Of a stretch of DNA of 64,000 nt, positions 17,554-32,500 are shown piece by piece; position 1 is the stretch's first letter; each line of letters starts with the position of its first letter. The translations under genes were made by a program, and so were the position numbers. This DNA is from Streptomyces aurantiacus. GTDB lineage: Bacteria > Actinomycetota > Actinomycetes > Streptomycetales > Streptomycetaceae. The notes under the pieces are model-generated. The model did no database searches. It worked only from the letters and a program-made list of their open reading frames with translations, and was not told the origin of the DNA. The stretch is from the NCBI RefSeq assembly GCF_027107535.1, contig NZ_CP114283.1, positions 4,402,001 through 4,466,000 on the forward strand, written 5' to 3'.

Positions 17554-20500
17554 ATGGCGATCATTTTCCCGCCCGCTCTGCGGGAGTTCATCGAGGTCTG
17601 GGTAGGCGCGAACGTCGCCACCGGTAACGAGGACCGCGGCTTCGACAGCCGTGGTGCCTACAACCGGTTGGCGGACGACATCGACGCGCTGTCCGACGCG
17701 ATGAAGGGAGCGGTCGAGAACGCGGGAAATTCGCTTCCACCGCAGATCGCCAGGGAATTCGTCGCCGCGGTGAAGCTCTTCGTCGACGACTCCGGAGAGA
17801 ACCACCTCGCGAAGTTCGCCACCGAGCTACGGGACATCGGCTCCCGTCAGGTAGACCGGTCGATGAAGCTCTCGGAGGGCAAGTACCAGGTCCTCATCGA
17901 GTTCATCCTGATGAACATCGAACTCGCGCTGATCGCCATACTCTCCATCTTCACCGGCGGTACGTCGCTGGTTGAGATAGCCGCGGCGAAGTCGCGCACC
18001 GCGCTCTCCATCCTGCTGATTCTCCAGCGGATCTCACGCACGATCCCGACCCCGCTCTCGGCGGTGTTCGAAGCGATCCAGGAGGCTTTCGTCACGTTCA
18101 TGGCGCAGGTCATCTCGATGACCGCGCCGGACGACCCGGACCGCCGCCGCAATGACTTCGACTGGATGGACATCGCGCAGTCGGCGGCGGCGGGGGCGCT
18201 GGCCGGGCTCTTCGGTGGCGTTTTCTCCCAGTTCACCAAGCCGTTCGTGAACAAGATCTTCAAGGACAGCCCGGTCTGGAAGGAGGTGGCGGAGCTTCCG
18301 CTCGCCTTCATCAACGAAGGGCAGGCCGAGACCTTCGCGGAGGCGTTCACCACGCTCTTCTTCGAAGGCACGTTCAAGCTCGACCCCGGGACCTTCCTGA
18401 GCGCCGGCACCAGCGGGCTCATCTTCGAGGGTGCCTCGGATATCGCCGAGTTCGGCGGCAAGTGGCTGAACCAGAATTTCTTCCAGAACCATGACTTCGA
18501 CCTGAACGGCGTCAACGACGTCGACGACATCAATGACGTCACGACCGGCGCCGGTGGCCACGGCAACGTGATTCGTCCCCACACGGTGTCCGACGACGGC
18601 TTCTACAATGACGTCTACAACGACCCCTATGACGTACCGGATTCCACCAACTCTCCCCTCCCCTATACCGGTGGCATCGGCATCGGCGAGGGGGGCACGA
18701 CGTCGTTCGTGCCTGATGTCAGCGACGCCGGCGACTTCGGCGATGTCGACTCCGTCAGCGATACGAGTGACGTCAGATTTGCCAACAGAGATTCGTCGGT
18801 CTTCGACAGCGTCAGCGATGCCTCGTCCGTCTCGGACTATGACGGCATCGACGGGTTCGGGCAGCAGGGTCCGACCGACGGGTTCACCCCCGTGTACCCG
18901 GGGCCGGAGGCCGGAGGGGCGGTGACCGGCGGACCCGTGGGAGTGAACGGTACGTCCAAGCCGCCATACTCCGTGTCCCCCTCCTACCTCGACGGCGACG
19001 ACGGGCTCTACGCCGATCCGGAAGGCGTCGTCGCCCGGAACACGCCTCCCACGACCCGCGACGCGAACGGTGAGTCCGTCTTCGACACGCTCAACTTCTA
19101 CGAAGCACCGCCCGCCGGGAACGACTCACCCGCCGACACGCTGCCGAACATCCCCACTGTGGGCACGTCCGCCCCCGGGACACCGTCGTTCACCCCGACG
19201 GCCGGACCGACGTCGACACCAGTCTCCGACTACACGGATGCCGACAGTACGGACGCCGACAGTTCCCTCTCGGACGAGAACCTTGTCGACGATCCGGAGA
19301 GCGCCGAGGCTCCTGCGGGCCGGACGGGGGGCAACAGTGCCCTTTCCGGCCCCGACGAGTCCGTACGGCAACGGACGCCTGACGGCGACTCCGAAGCACT
19401 GCTCGACCAGGACGCGGACACCGACGCGGACGCGGACGCGGATACGGGTGCGAATCCGGATACGAATCCGGACACGGACTCGTCTTCTCGGGCGGACGCG
19501 CCGACAGTCACGCCAGGTATCCCGCCCGCCGCACCGAACGTCACACCGGCCGTACCACCTGCCGCCCACCAGTCGACGGACCCCAGCACGCCGACGGCCA
19601 AGCACTCGACCGCCAACGGCACCTACCCGGCCCAGACGACAGCGCCGCACGGCGGCAAGGCGGTAACGCCTGGCACGGCGGAGCAGGCCGGCACCGGCAC
19701 CCGCACCGACGCGGACATCGACGCCAACGCCCACGCCGACGTCAACGCCGACGCCGTCACCAACGCTCCGACGGAACCGAACCTCGTCCCGGAGACGTCG
19801 GCCCCGGCCGACACCTCCTTGCATCCGTCGACCCCCCTCACGCCGCCGGACCTCGCGTCGGCCCCCGCGACACCCCGTACCGAAGCGGGCGCCCAGCAGC
19901 GGACCACAACCCCGGCCACCACGCCCGAGGGCGAGACAGCGGCCCAGCATGAACGGCCGTACCGAACCGTGCGGACCGAGTCCGAACCCCTGCCGACCAG
20001 TTCGTCCGGTCACCCCCCTGCACCGACAGTGTCCGTGGACGCGCCGCGCAGCCCCGACGCAGTCCCCGACACCCCCGCCGACGTGAGGGAACTGCCACTG
20101 GACGTTCCCGAGGGTGCGTACTTCAGCGCGCCGGCGCCGGCCGATATCCCCGTCAGCAGTTCATCCTCGCCCGGTTCCACCGACTCGATCGACATGATCA
20201 TGGACTGGGAGGACGCCGACGACGCGGCATCGGTCGATGAGTCGATGGCCGACTCGGACGAGTCGCCCGAGCCGCAGCCCTTCACCCCCGAGGAGATCCA
20301 GCATCACCACCAGCTGCTGACGGGCGTCTTCGGGACCGACATCGTGTCCCATCACATCTACCCCGGCCTCCAAGAGGCCATCGCCCGTGTCGATCGGCTG
20401 CGGCAACTCGACCGAGGTCTGCGGGACGGCCCGCTCGACCTGGACGCCGTGACCCGCAGCGTGCTGGGGCTGGACCGTGCCGCGCCGGTGACCGGTGCCC

Positions 20501-23500
20501 AGCGCAGCGAGCTGTTCCGGGTGGCGATGGACGCGGCGGTGGAGTCCGCGGGCAGCCTGGCCGCGCTCGCCGCCTTCCACCTCCAGCTCCGCGGTGTGCT
20601 GTCCCGTTCCCGTGCCATGACCACCGAGAGCGGTGCGGTCCGGGGCCGCAACTGGACGGACACGGTGATCCCGGACCTGGACGCGACGACGGTCGGGAGA
20701 TCCGTCCAGCAACCCGACAACAATGCCGATGCCGATGCCGACGACCTCGACGACACGATCGTGCGCACCGACGTCCGTACGGCTCCCTGGCACCGGCCCG
20801 GTGGCCCGCGGCCGTACGTGGTGGTCGCGTCGGGCACGCACAAGCACGTCGAGGTACGGGGCTACGACGGCGCCCCGCGCGAGGTGCCGATCGACGTGTT
20901 CGCCGAACTGTTGGCCCTCGATCCGGCGCTGGCGAGCCTCCCCGCGGACGTCCCGGTCGTCCTGCTGATTCCCGGAGCGGGCGCCAGGGGCCTGGACCTG
21001 CCACGCCGGACGGCCGACCGGATCGGCAGGGACACCTGGTCGGCCAACGGCGGTGTGGACCTGGCTCCGCAGGATGACCCGTCCCTGCCGTACACCGTCT
21101 CCCTGTCGTCCGGCGGTGGCCTGCCGCGCGCCGACTGGGTTCGCAGCGCTCCCGGCCAGGTCCTCGACCCCAACGGCCCCGATGGCGGCGAGGACGCTCC
21201 GGCCTGGGAACGCGAGGTGCTGTCCCACACCATCGTCACCGAGAGCGGCCCGATCGGCCGGGGCGTGTTCGACGACGCCGAGGCCCCGTCGAAGATGGAG
21301 GCCCTCCGGCACGCGACGGAGGCGACGGAGCTCTGGCACAGGAACCCCGCCACCGGGGTCTGGACCAAGGACGACAAGCCCGTTCCGTTCGCCGGAAAGC
21401 CGGTGTACGTCTTCGCAGCGCACTCCTGGCCGGGGCAGACGCATCTGCCGACCGAGGCCAAAGAGGGGAACGGGGAAACCGCGGTCAAGGTCGCCCGGAG
21501 CAAGGAAGTCGGCGGACTGCTGAAGCGGCGTCCCAGTCTGGCCGAACTCCCCCCGAACCACGGCGTGTTGATGGAGGCATGCTGGGACGCGGCCCCCGAA
21601 GGTACGACCCGCGCCCGCCGGGACGCTCGTGACGCCTTCGTCCCTGACCCGCTGGCCGTCATCAGTGACGGTCAGCGGACGTCCAACGTGACTGAACGCA
21701 CCGTCTACGGCGGCACCCGCACCGTCGGCCTCCAGCAGTTGCCGGGCCGGGGATGGGTGCACGTCTTGATGACCGACGCGCAGGGCCGACGCGGCCAGTG
21801 GGTGAAGTTCCGGCCGGAACCCGCCGGTGACACGCTGGACGACCGTGCCCGCGCGGCCGGGCTGCACACCGGCCCCGGACCGGTCCGGCCCGAGACCCGG
21901 ACGCGTACGCTGCGCCTCGTCCGTGCTCTGCGCCTGTCACTGGGCGTGGCTGTCGAGGACGAGGCCGGTTACGCGGATCTGCTCCGTGGCATCGGTGAGC
22001 TGGACATGATGCGCGCAACCGATCCCTCGTTCGACGGCTTCGGCCCGTTCACCATGGACCTGTTCGCACGCGCCGCCCGCGCGGACCGGCAGCGGCGGCA
22101 GGGCGTGGCGGACGGCGACCCGGGCTCGGCCCCGACCCCTGAGGCCTACCGTGACCTGCTGCTCGTGGCCGCCGAATCCGCGCACACCAGTCCCGGCACC
22201 GCGCTCAGCGACTTCGTGGCGCTACCTCAGGTCGTCGCCACGGCGCAACGGCTGAGCGGCCTTGCCGACCTGGACGCCCAGGCCGTCTCCGTTCTGCGCC
22301 TGGACGGAGACTCGCCGACGGTGGGGGAGCCCGAGCGGTCACGGCTGTTCTGGGCGACGGCCAAGGCCCTGGAATGGGAGAGCCGGACCTCCGACCCCGA
22401 CGCCCTCACGGCCAAGGTCCTGCACCTGGACCAGCCGGACCCGGTCCGGCGCGCGGACCTCTTGCGACTGGTCGCGCAGGCCGCGGCCGCGGGACGCGAT
22501 GTGGACAGCCCGACGGAGCTGGCCGCGTTCCATCTCGAACTGTTCGGAGCCCTGTCTCCGCAGACCCAGCTCCTGGACGTCAACGGCGAGCCGACGGGCC
22601 GGCAGTGGGCACAGTCCGAGCCGGACGTGAACGTGAAGGTGGACACGAGCCGGGTCATCGTCACCGCACCGCAGCCGGGCGGCGGCATCCGGCCCGTGGG
22701 AGCGGAGCGCACCCCCTGGAAGGCTCCGAACCGGCCCGAGCCGTACATGGTGTGGGCCGGGGGAGGGGCCGACCACATGCTCATGACCCTGCCCGACGGC
22801 TCCCGGCACCGGGTGCCGTACGACGAGGTTGCGGAGCTGCTGTCGCGGGACCCGGTGCTGTCCGACCACCGGCTGGACGTCGATGTCGTACTGACCGTCT
22901 CGAAGGCGGTGCCGACGCCGACGGCGGGATCCTCGACCACGTCTGCGGTGCCAGTGACTGCCAATGTCCCGGGCGCCGATCCGCGAGCCGTCATCAGTGC
23001 CGCGACCGGCCGCGGAGTCTGGGCTTCACGAGGCAGCGCGGGGCTGGGCAAGGTGGGACCGTCGAAGCCGTACGTCCCAGCGTTGCTCCCCACGGTGCCG
23101 GGAGGTGTCGCGGGCGCCGACTGGGGAGTGGTGCGGCCGCGTGATCTCCTCGCGCCGGCCACCGCCGCTTCGACGAGCAACACCGCCGGAACAGAAGCCG
23201 TCACCTTCGGGGACGCGATCACAGCCCCGACCACGGACGCGACCATTGACCCGACCACGGACGCGATCACAGCCCCGACCACGGACGCGATCACCGACCC
23301 GGACCTGACGGTGGCCCTCGTCCCGAAGCCCACCGTTGCGAAGCCCACCGAGTCGGACCCGCCCCCTCCGGACAGCCCGCGTCTCGACCACTCCATGGCG
23401 CCCCCGCCCAAGCGCCGAACCCCGGTCGGTTTCGAGGACGGCAGGCGGATGCCCGGGTACGTCGACGACCTCCCGTCGCTCCTGCCCCCCGAGCTGACCG

Positions 23501-26500
23501 CCGCCGAAGTCGAAGAACTCCTCGCCAATCCCAGCACCTTCGGCCAGAGCACGGTCGTCCTGCGGGGCATCGACGACGCGCTGGACACGATCGACCGCGA
23601 ACTGCGGCGCGGGCGGGAGACCAGGCCCGCCAAGGGCGACACTCAGCTGCTGACCGACCTCCGGCAGACGCTCCGGGACAAGCCGAAGACGCTGGCGGAC
23701 GGAGACGGCCGCCCCTTCCCGTACGTCAACGAGGCCGGAGAAGTCCGTGTCCTGTGGGTCGGAGCGAGGCACTACAGCAACTGGTCCCCGTACAGCGACG
23801 GCCTCGGTGACGCCACCAAGATCGACAGCATGCACAGGGGCGCCGCGACGTTCGGGCTGACCAAGAACATGCAGGCCAACTCCCAGTACGGCCTCGGCGG
23901 TCCGATCGGCCCGGCGGGCACCGCGGTTTTCGGCGGCTTCGGCCGACTCTCCCTGCGGTTCGGCTTCATCAACAAGGTCGGCTACACGCTGTCGGACCAG
24001 CGCATGAACCAGATGGAGACCCGGACGCTCGACGAATCACGGTCGTTCCTGGACGACATCTATTACGAGGTGCGCGTCACGGACGCCACCGGTCGGGTCG
24101 TCACCAACGCCAGCACCAACACCAGTACAGGCTCCGGCGCCAGTACAGGTACCGGCACCAGCGCAAGCACCACCAACACCGGCTCCGCCGCGCCCGCCCA
24201 GTTCGCCTTCGGTATCCACAAGGGGCTCCTCGTCCGGCTGCCCGACAGCGTGCTGAAGATGCCGAAGCCGGGCCGCATCCCCCGGTCGATCGACCTGGAC
24301 CGGAACTCCCAGTACCGCTTCGTCCGGATCGAGGGATTCGGCCCCGTCGCGGCGATCCGGGACTGGGCGGCCGGACGGATCGGCGTACTGCCCGGGAGCA
24401 CGGCCTACACCGAGCTGGACACCTTCTTCTCGGGCGACAGCTTCCAGCGGCACGGCGGCACGATGGCGCGCGGCCGCATCACCACCCCGCCGCTGTTCGC
24501 CGACGACGACAAGAAGTCACCGCTGGGCGTCTTCGTGGTGGAGGAACTGATTCCGCAGACCGCGATGCTCGTCGGAGAGACCGACCAGGCCGAGATGCGG
24601 GACATCAACACATCGACGGTCCGCAGCGAGCGGAGTCGGGCAGAGGGCAAGAGCCTGCTGATGCAAGCCGTCGCCGGACCGGCCTTCAACTTCTTCGACC
24701 CCGGCACGGCCCTCTTCGGCCTACGGCTCCAGGCCGGGCCGACCGCCCAGTACTCGTACGCCAGGACCTGGTCGGCCGGACTCGGCGGGGCAGGCACCCT
24801 CAAGTCGGCCGGACAGGTGAAGGGCCCCAAGACCGCCCTCTACCTGGTGGTGAAGTCGGTACGGGTGCGGCAGGCCGGCGACAACGCGCCGCCGACGCGG
24901 TTCCTCACCTGGAGCCTGGACCGGATGACCAGTGCCGAGGCGCGCCGGCTGGCCGGATGGGACGACGGGACCCGGCTCGCGCTGCGCAACGGCGTCGCCC
25001 CGCCCTTCGCACCGGCCTATCTGACCGTGGACCGCCCGCGGACCCTGGGCATGCACCGGGTGAAGGAGTTCACCTTCGACGACGGGCTGCGCACCCGGGT
25101 CACACCGGACGCGGCGGACGGCGTGGGCCGCACCCTGCTGGACGAGTTCGCCGACGGCGTGGTGAAGGGCATCGCGCAGCGACGGCAAGGGCTGGTGGTG
25201 CCACTCGACCAGCTGCTGCCGCCGAACCTGCCGAAGAGCTGGCGCGCCCGCTTCAACGATGTGCTCGCGCGCAAACCGGACGAGGTGCTCGACGCGGCCC
25301 GGAGCCTGCCCATGCCGCCCCAGTGGGGGGATCCCGTCAAGTACCGGATCGCGCTCCAGAACACCCTGCAGATCCTGGGTGTGCTGTCGCAGCAGAACAT
25401 CACCGCGAACCTGGAGGCGCTGACCACGGTCGGCCTGCCGATCAGACTCACGGACCCCGACGCCGTCGGACAGACCTACTACACGCTGCGGGTGTACGGG
25501 ACGCTGACCGGGCGGCGGTACGAGGGCAAGGACGTCCACGAGGGAATGCGCTTCAGCGCACAGGGCATAGACCGGCTCGACGGTCAGATGAGTTCGAAGC
25601 GAGGCGTGGACCTGGGCTTCGAAGGGACGCTCTCGGGACGCGACAACGCCGTCGACGGCGCCGGACTCCGCCACAACGTACTCGGGCTGACCCTGGGCGG
25701 CCGCAAGGGATGGCAGCGGGAGTCGGAGATCTCCTTCGGTTCGACGGTCACCAACGAGCCGATGTCGGTGAGCAACCAGCCCACTCATCTGTACCGCTTC
25801 GACATCGGTCTCACCGCGACCCTGAGCGGATACTGGCGACCCCGCGGTCTGATCCGCGGCGTCGGCCTCGGGCTGCCGGGACTGCTGGTCCTGGACGAGC
25901 CGGTGAACGTGCTCTTCGGCCGGCGGACGACGCCGGGCCCCCTGCCGGGCGGCGGTCCGGTGACCGGACAGGTGCTCATCGGTGTCCCCGTACAGCACGC
26001 CCCCGCCGCGGACCCGTACGCGGACGGGGCGCTCAACCCCTACCTGTCCGACGAGCCCGCTCCCACGCCCATGAACACCGAGCGGGCCCTCGCGCTGGCG
26101 AAGGGCAGCCTCGTACTGCCCGCGGGTGCCGGAAAGGGACAGCCCGCCCGACGGCTCGCCGAGCGCGGGACACAGCAGTTCAAGGAGTTCCAGCAGCACC
26201 CGTTCGTGATCGTGAACATGGTTCTGTCGCCCACGCTGACCGCGGAGGTGGACCGGGTCCTGAAGACGGCGTCGGGCAGCGCCTGGCAACTGGTGAAGGA
26301 GGGCGCCCCCACCCGGGAGGCGATTGTCCGTACCTTCACTCCCCAGTACCTGGCGGCGAGCTTCGACCAGAGCTCGGGGCCGCTCGGCCTGGTGGGCAGC
26401 GGCCTGCTCGGCAAGGGGCCGTTCGGCGAGCTGTGGGGAACCTATCGGTACGCGACGACGGTCGGGGACCTGCACGCCCTCACGCCGTCGATGTCCATGG

Positions 26501-29500
26501 ACACCGAGATGACGCTCGGCGGCACCCGGCAGGCCGCCGGCAAGACCAGCAACAGCACCAGCCTCGTCTTCGGCGGTCAGCTCGTCTATGCCGTCGCCCA
26601 GAACCCCGGACACGGGATCATGGGTACGTACGGAATCGTCGCCAACCCTTTCTCGACGTCCCGCGCGCACAGTGTCAGCGTCGTACGGACGGTCGTCGCG
26701 GACACGAACCGCAAGGGCTTCACCCACCAGGTGCTGGTGGCCGCCGACGTGGATCACTGGTTCGCGCTGACCTCCAGCCGGCTGGGGACGGGCCGGATCG
26801 GGACAGCCGCAGCGGGCAGTGCCCTCGTACCGCGCTCGCTCGCCGGAGCGGCGGGCACAGAGCTGACGAGCCCGGGCGGTCTGCTGGGGCATCTGCCGGA
26901 GAAGAGCGCACACCGGCTGGGGCTGCTCGACGACGGCATGGGTGAGGTCCCCCGCTACACGCGGCAGCAGTGGACGCCGCAACCCTGGCTGCGTGACGCC
27001 GCCTTCGGCACCTACGCGGTGAACGCGCTCGATCCCACCGAGGTGCTGCTCGCGTTCGACCGGCGCATCGGGGAGCTGGGACTCGACGACGAGAGCCGGG
27101 AGAGGATCCGGCAACTGGTGACGGCCCGTGCCACGCGGGCCCTCAAGGGGGAGATGACAACCACCGGCCCGTCGACGATGGTCACCGCCGGAGGCTGGGG
27201 CTGGGACAGCGTACGGATCGGCAGCAGGCGGGTGCGGGTACGGGTCGAACTGATCCCCGGGACGCCCACGTTCGACGGGCTCGACCACAGCGCGGAGCTG
27301 GAGGAGAACCGGCGGGCCATCGAGACCTCCCAGACGAACTCGGAGTACTCGTCCGGGGCGGACGTGGGGCTCCTGACCAGCCAGATGGTGTACACCGGCA
27401 ACGCGACTGTCCCGGGCGCCGGACCGTCGTACACCGAGAGCGGATCACACCGGCAGACGGTCGCGTCGAGCCACGCGGTCACCACCGTCACGATCTACCG
27501 GGCGGCGTCCACCGAACCCCATGCGGAGACCGTCACCCCGTACCGGATGCGGATCACTCTGGAAGCGGACAACACCCCCGACACCGGCGTTCCGGCCGAC
27601 TCCGGCGGCAAGTCGGGGAAGGGCCCGACGAGGAATTCGCAGCACGGGAAGGCCACGGCGCTGGACCGCTTCCGGGGTCGGCTGCGCATCGTCGAGGAGG
27701 ACGACGTCGGTGAGCTGCGCGAGCACGTGCCGCTCAGTCTGATGGAGCCGGCTCGGTCGGAGCCGGCGCATGGAACGCTGCTGCCCGCGCCCGATCCGGC
27801 GGCCGATCCCGCCCTGGCCGCTCCGCCCCGGAGGGTGCCTCTTCCCGAGGTGCGCAAGGCGGGCGAGGAGCTCCTGATCCGGGACGGGGAGGGCGTGACG
27901 AAGCCGTTCACCTTCCCCGAGAACGGTATGCACCCCCGCGGGATCGTAGGCATCCAGAACATCCGCGTCGCGAACGACCTCCTCCTCCTGCAGGCGTACG
28001 ACACGGGCTACTCCTCCCACGCCCTCAAGGCCAAGGACGACGCCAAGAACGGTGCCGAAAACGGTTCCGACGCCGCCGCCGACGCGGCCGCCCTCACCGA
28101 ACTCCTCCGCAAGAGCAGAGAAACCGGTCTGACCCGGCTGGGCACCGGTTCGGCGCAGGCGCTGGAGGACGGCACCAGCACCATGGCGGTCACCTCGTTC
28201 TACCCGCGCACCACCGAGCCGGACGGCTACCAGGTGGTGGGGCTGACCGAGAAGTCCTTCATCGGCACCGACACCGGACAGCTGAGCCTGCGCTCGACAC
28301 CCGACTTCAGCCGCGCACTGCTGCTGACAGTCGCCGACGGCAAGAAGCTGGAGGTGCTCAAACGGTACGGGGAGAACGCAGGCACGTCCTCGTCCGGTGA
28401 GCACACCCAGAGCGGGAGCTTCGGCGGCGCCTTCCTGTACGACTCGCCCGCCAACGCGGGCCTCAACCAGATCGGACTCTTCGGTCCCGGCCCCAACGAC
28501 CTCGACGGCGACGGGATGCCGGTCGGGGACGACCACCTGACCTCGCGCAACCTCAAGCCCAGGACCGACCGGTCCTTCCTGTTCGCCGTCCCGAACACCT
28601 GGCTGAGCGTCGGTGACGTGCACCGGAACATCGTGGACTCGAAACTCGCGAACAAGGTCCGCAGCGGGACCTTCGGCAAGGCCAGGCCGGGGCCGCAGGC
28701 GATGGAGTCCAAGGCGTACGTCGTCGCCTGGATCCGGGAGGACGTCGCCCGCAAGCTGAAGCTCATCAGCGACGTGAACTTCCCCGAGGGCGTCAAGAAG
28801 GCGTGGGACGCGGTCGGCAGCGCGAGCAAGGCGTGGGTCGAGGCCGACAAGGCCTACTGGAAGAAGCGGCGGGCCTCCGGTCACCTGCGCAGGGACCTCG
28901 ACGCCGCGCAGGCCGCCCTCGACCAGGCCGCCGGGATCGCCCGCGCCGCGGCGCGCCCGGTCGACCTCGCCCAGGCTGAGGCCGACGCCGCGGACACGGC
29001 CCTGCGGCAGGCCGAGAACGACGCGCGCCGGGACCACGGTCTCGCGGACGCGAGGGTGGCCGCCGCGCAGGCCGAAGCCGACGCGTTCGCCGAGAACGAG
29101 GACGGCGCCGAACCCGAACACGAGGGCTGGGCGCAGCTCCTGCGGGACGAACAGGACGCCGTCCGGGCCCGCTTGGCCGAAGCGACCGCGGCTGCCGACC
29201 AAGTGCGGAAGACGGCCGATCTACGGCTCGACACCGCGCGTAGGGAGAAGGCCGAAGACGACGAGCGGCTCGACACTGCCCTGCTGTCCGCGCGAGCGCC
29301 CGGCCAGAAGTTCGACGACGCCACCGCACGCCGGAACACGGCACGCGACGCCTTCGACACCCGGCGCGCCGAGCTGGACGAACTGAGGGCCGCGGCGGAG
29401 AAGGCCGCGGCGGAATACCACCGGGTACGGGCCGGGACGGACCAACTCACCCGCTGGCACCGGCTCGCGGCCACCGAGGAGGGCCGGGAGCAGCTGGACG

Positions 29501-32500
29501 GCCTCGCCGAGCCGCCCGCGGTGACCTACCAGGCCCCGCCGAGGGCACCCAAGCCGTCGTCCCCGGCGCCGCCCCGCTACACCAGGACGGGTACGGGGGC
29601 GGACACCGTGCTGACGGCTCCCGCGTCACCCGCGTCGCCTGTGCAGACTGTGCCGTCTGCGACCTCGGCGCGGGCGACGTACACGCTGCACGACGTGCCG
29701 AGGGACGGTGACGCGTTCCTCCGCGCGCTCGCCCTCGGCCTGGAACACGCCTCCCCGGGGCTGCTGGCCGCGGAAGGCATCGACCTCGACGATCCGCGGG
29801 CGATGTCCGAACTGCGCCGGAAAATGGCCTCCTGGCTCACCGACCACGCCGACGAGGACCTCCTGGCCGCCGTCGCCCCCGACCACACCGACACTTTCAG
29901 CGCGGACGAGACAGCCGCGGCGGGCCTGGACCTCGGCACGGACACGCCGGCCCGCCGCGAGTTCGACGCCCTCGACGGTCTCATCCCGCACGCCGTCAGC
30001 CTGAGCCCCGCGACACGGGCCGAGCTGGCGATCACGCAACTCCTCCGGCAGGGCGACGCCGCGTCCGAGACCGGCTGGGACCACTCCGCGGCGGACCTGC
30101 TCCCGCTGCTCGCCGCCCGGACCTTCGGCGTACGCGTCACGGTGGTCCGGAGCGACGGTGGCTTCCAGGACTTCACTCCCGAGAACCCGAGGGGAGAAGG
30201 CAACCTTCAAGGGCTCGTCGAGAATTCCGGGCGCCCCGGCGCGCATGTGGTGCTGAGCCTTGACGATCGCCACTACCAGCTGGCACTGCCGACCGGCCGG
30301 ACACCGCTGACGGATCTAACGGATCAGACGGATCCGACGGATACGCAACCTACGGACGACAAGAAGGGCTCGGAAGAGCAGAACTCGGAAGACAAGGGCT
30401 CGGAGGAAAGCTCGGAGGAAAAGGGCTCTGACAACAAGGTCGGCGTTGAGAAGGGCAGCGTTGAGAAGGACAGCGTCGAGAAGAGTGGCGTCGAGAAGGG
30501 CTCGGACGACAGGAACGCCGAGCCGTCGACGACCGACAGCGTCCGTGCGAGGGGCCACCGCGTACGCGTGCCCGCCACAGGTGAGTGCCTCCTCTACTCC
30601 TTCATGGCAGGCGACCCCACGCACCTCCGAAACCGGCTGAGCAGCCTCGCCACCACCGACCCCGAGGCCTACCTCTGGCTCGAAGATCCCGCTGCGGTAC
30701 GCGATGAACTGCGCCGCCAGGCCACGATCCGCTCCAGGACCGGCAAGCTCCCGACCGGCCCACCGCATGTGGTGCTCCAGGCCATGCGGTCCTTCGTGGA
30801 GGACTACGTAGTGCGCAGCGAGGGCCGGCTGCATCCGCAGATCGTCGGCCAGTTCCGGCAGACGGTCGCCGATGCGTTCGGGACACGCGTCACGGGAATG
30901 AACCGGGCCGAGAGACTCGCCCAACTCGCCCACCACGGCGTCCAGCACATCCCCGTACCGGAGGCACTCGACCCCACCGAACTGCAGCGACGGTACGTGG
31001 CCGCGCGCGTGGCATCGGAAACCGCAGCCCCGGACCCGAGCATCTCCGCGCGGGACGCCCGGGCCGTGCAGGAGGCGTACGCCGAGGACCTGAGTCCGCG
31101 CCAGATGTTCGAGTACCTCCAGGAACACGGTCTGCTGCCGACGCCCGACGACCTCGATGACGGCGCCCTGGGCCGCCTGCTCCAAACCGTCTACTCGGAG
31201 AGCGCCGCGCCGCTGGACGACCAGGAACTGCCCACGCTCCTGGAAGCCGTCCTCAACTGGGAGCAGCGCTGGGGGACAGCGGCGGGAGAGATCTTCCTGC
31301 CTCTTCTGGCGCACGCGTTCAACACACGGGTCGATGTGGTGCAGGCGCTCCCGTCAGGCACCCGACGGGTCAGCCGTGCGGGGCCCGACAACGCCCTGCG
31401 GCAGACGGAGGTCTACTACAACGGCGTCAACCACTACGACGGCAGCGACGCCGCACCCCGCGACGGGTTCGGCAACTCGGTCCTCCCGAAGCGCATCAAG
31501 GACGAGGAAAAGGACCAGAAGGGCGACATACGGCTGAACCCTCTGTGGGTTCCGCTGGACGAGGTGGACCCGAACCTATTGATCACCGGGAACCGGGACG
31601 CGGTGTGGCTGTACACGGTCACCGATGACGGGCGGGTGATCGTGGGCACGGAGCAACTGAGCGGGATCGTCACGGAGGAGCAGTTCGACGCGTTGCTGGC
31701 GGGCATGCGGGAGAACGATCCCGATCTGACGGCGGAGTCGCTGCGCCAGGCGATGGACGGGCTGGGCCACACGGGCATCGCAGCCGGTTTCGTCGAGCCT
31801 GATCCCGCGGGCGCTGATCCCGCGAAGGCCGGTCGGACGCTGCCGGGGCGCAGCCGGGTGTCCGGCGAGTTCCGCTGGAACGCAGAGCTGAACTCCTGGG
31901 TGGTGAACGACAAGTCGGGCCGCTACATGAGCGAGTCGGTGCGGCCGGGCCTGGACCCCGCGGAAGCCGCCGCCTGGCTGGCCAATGTGGCGGCCCTGTT
32001 CAGCGACCGACTGGGTGTCGTCGTCCGGCCCGACCAGGTGAAGACGGCCGCGCCCGTCCCGGCACCTCTGCTGCCGCCACCGCCCCCGATCCCACCGACT
32101 GAACCTCCGGCTCCACCGACGGCCCCCTTGGTGTCCGTACCGCCGCCTGCACCGGAGGCACCCGCAGCGCCTGAGCCGGACCCGTCGACCCGCGTCCCCG
32201 AGGCCGAACACGACGCGGACCGGACCAATACCGATCCGATCCAGCGCCGGCGGATCGCAGAGCTGGCCGAGCAGATCGTGATGTCCGGCCTGAGCGACCT
32301 AAGGGCCGGCCTCCGCATCCCCCGTATCACGATCACCGGCTACAGCAACGGTCAGCGCTTCGCGTTGTTCGGCGGCGCGGTGGAGGACGCGGAGACGGTC
32401 GGCCGGCAACGGGCGGACGCCGTGCGGGACCTCCTCCTCGACGAGATCCGGCATCAGCTGGAGCTCAACGAGCGTGCTGTGCGCGACGTCCGGGAGGTAC

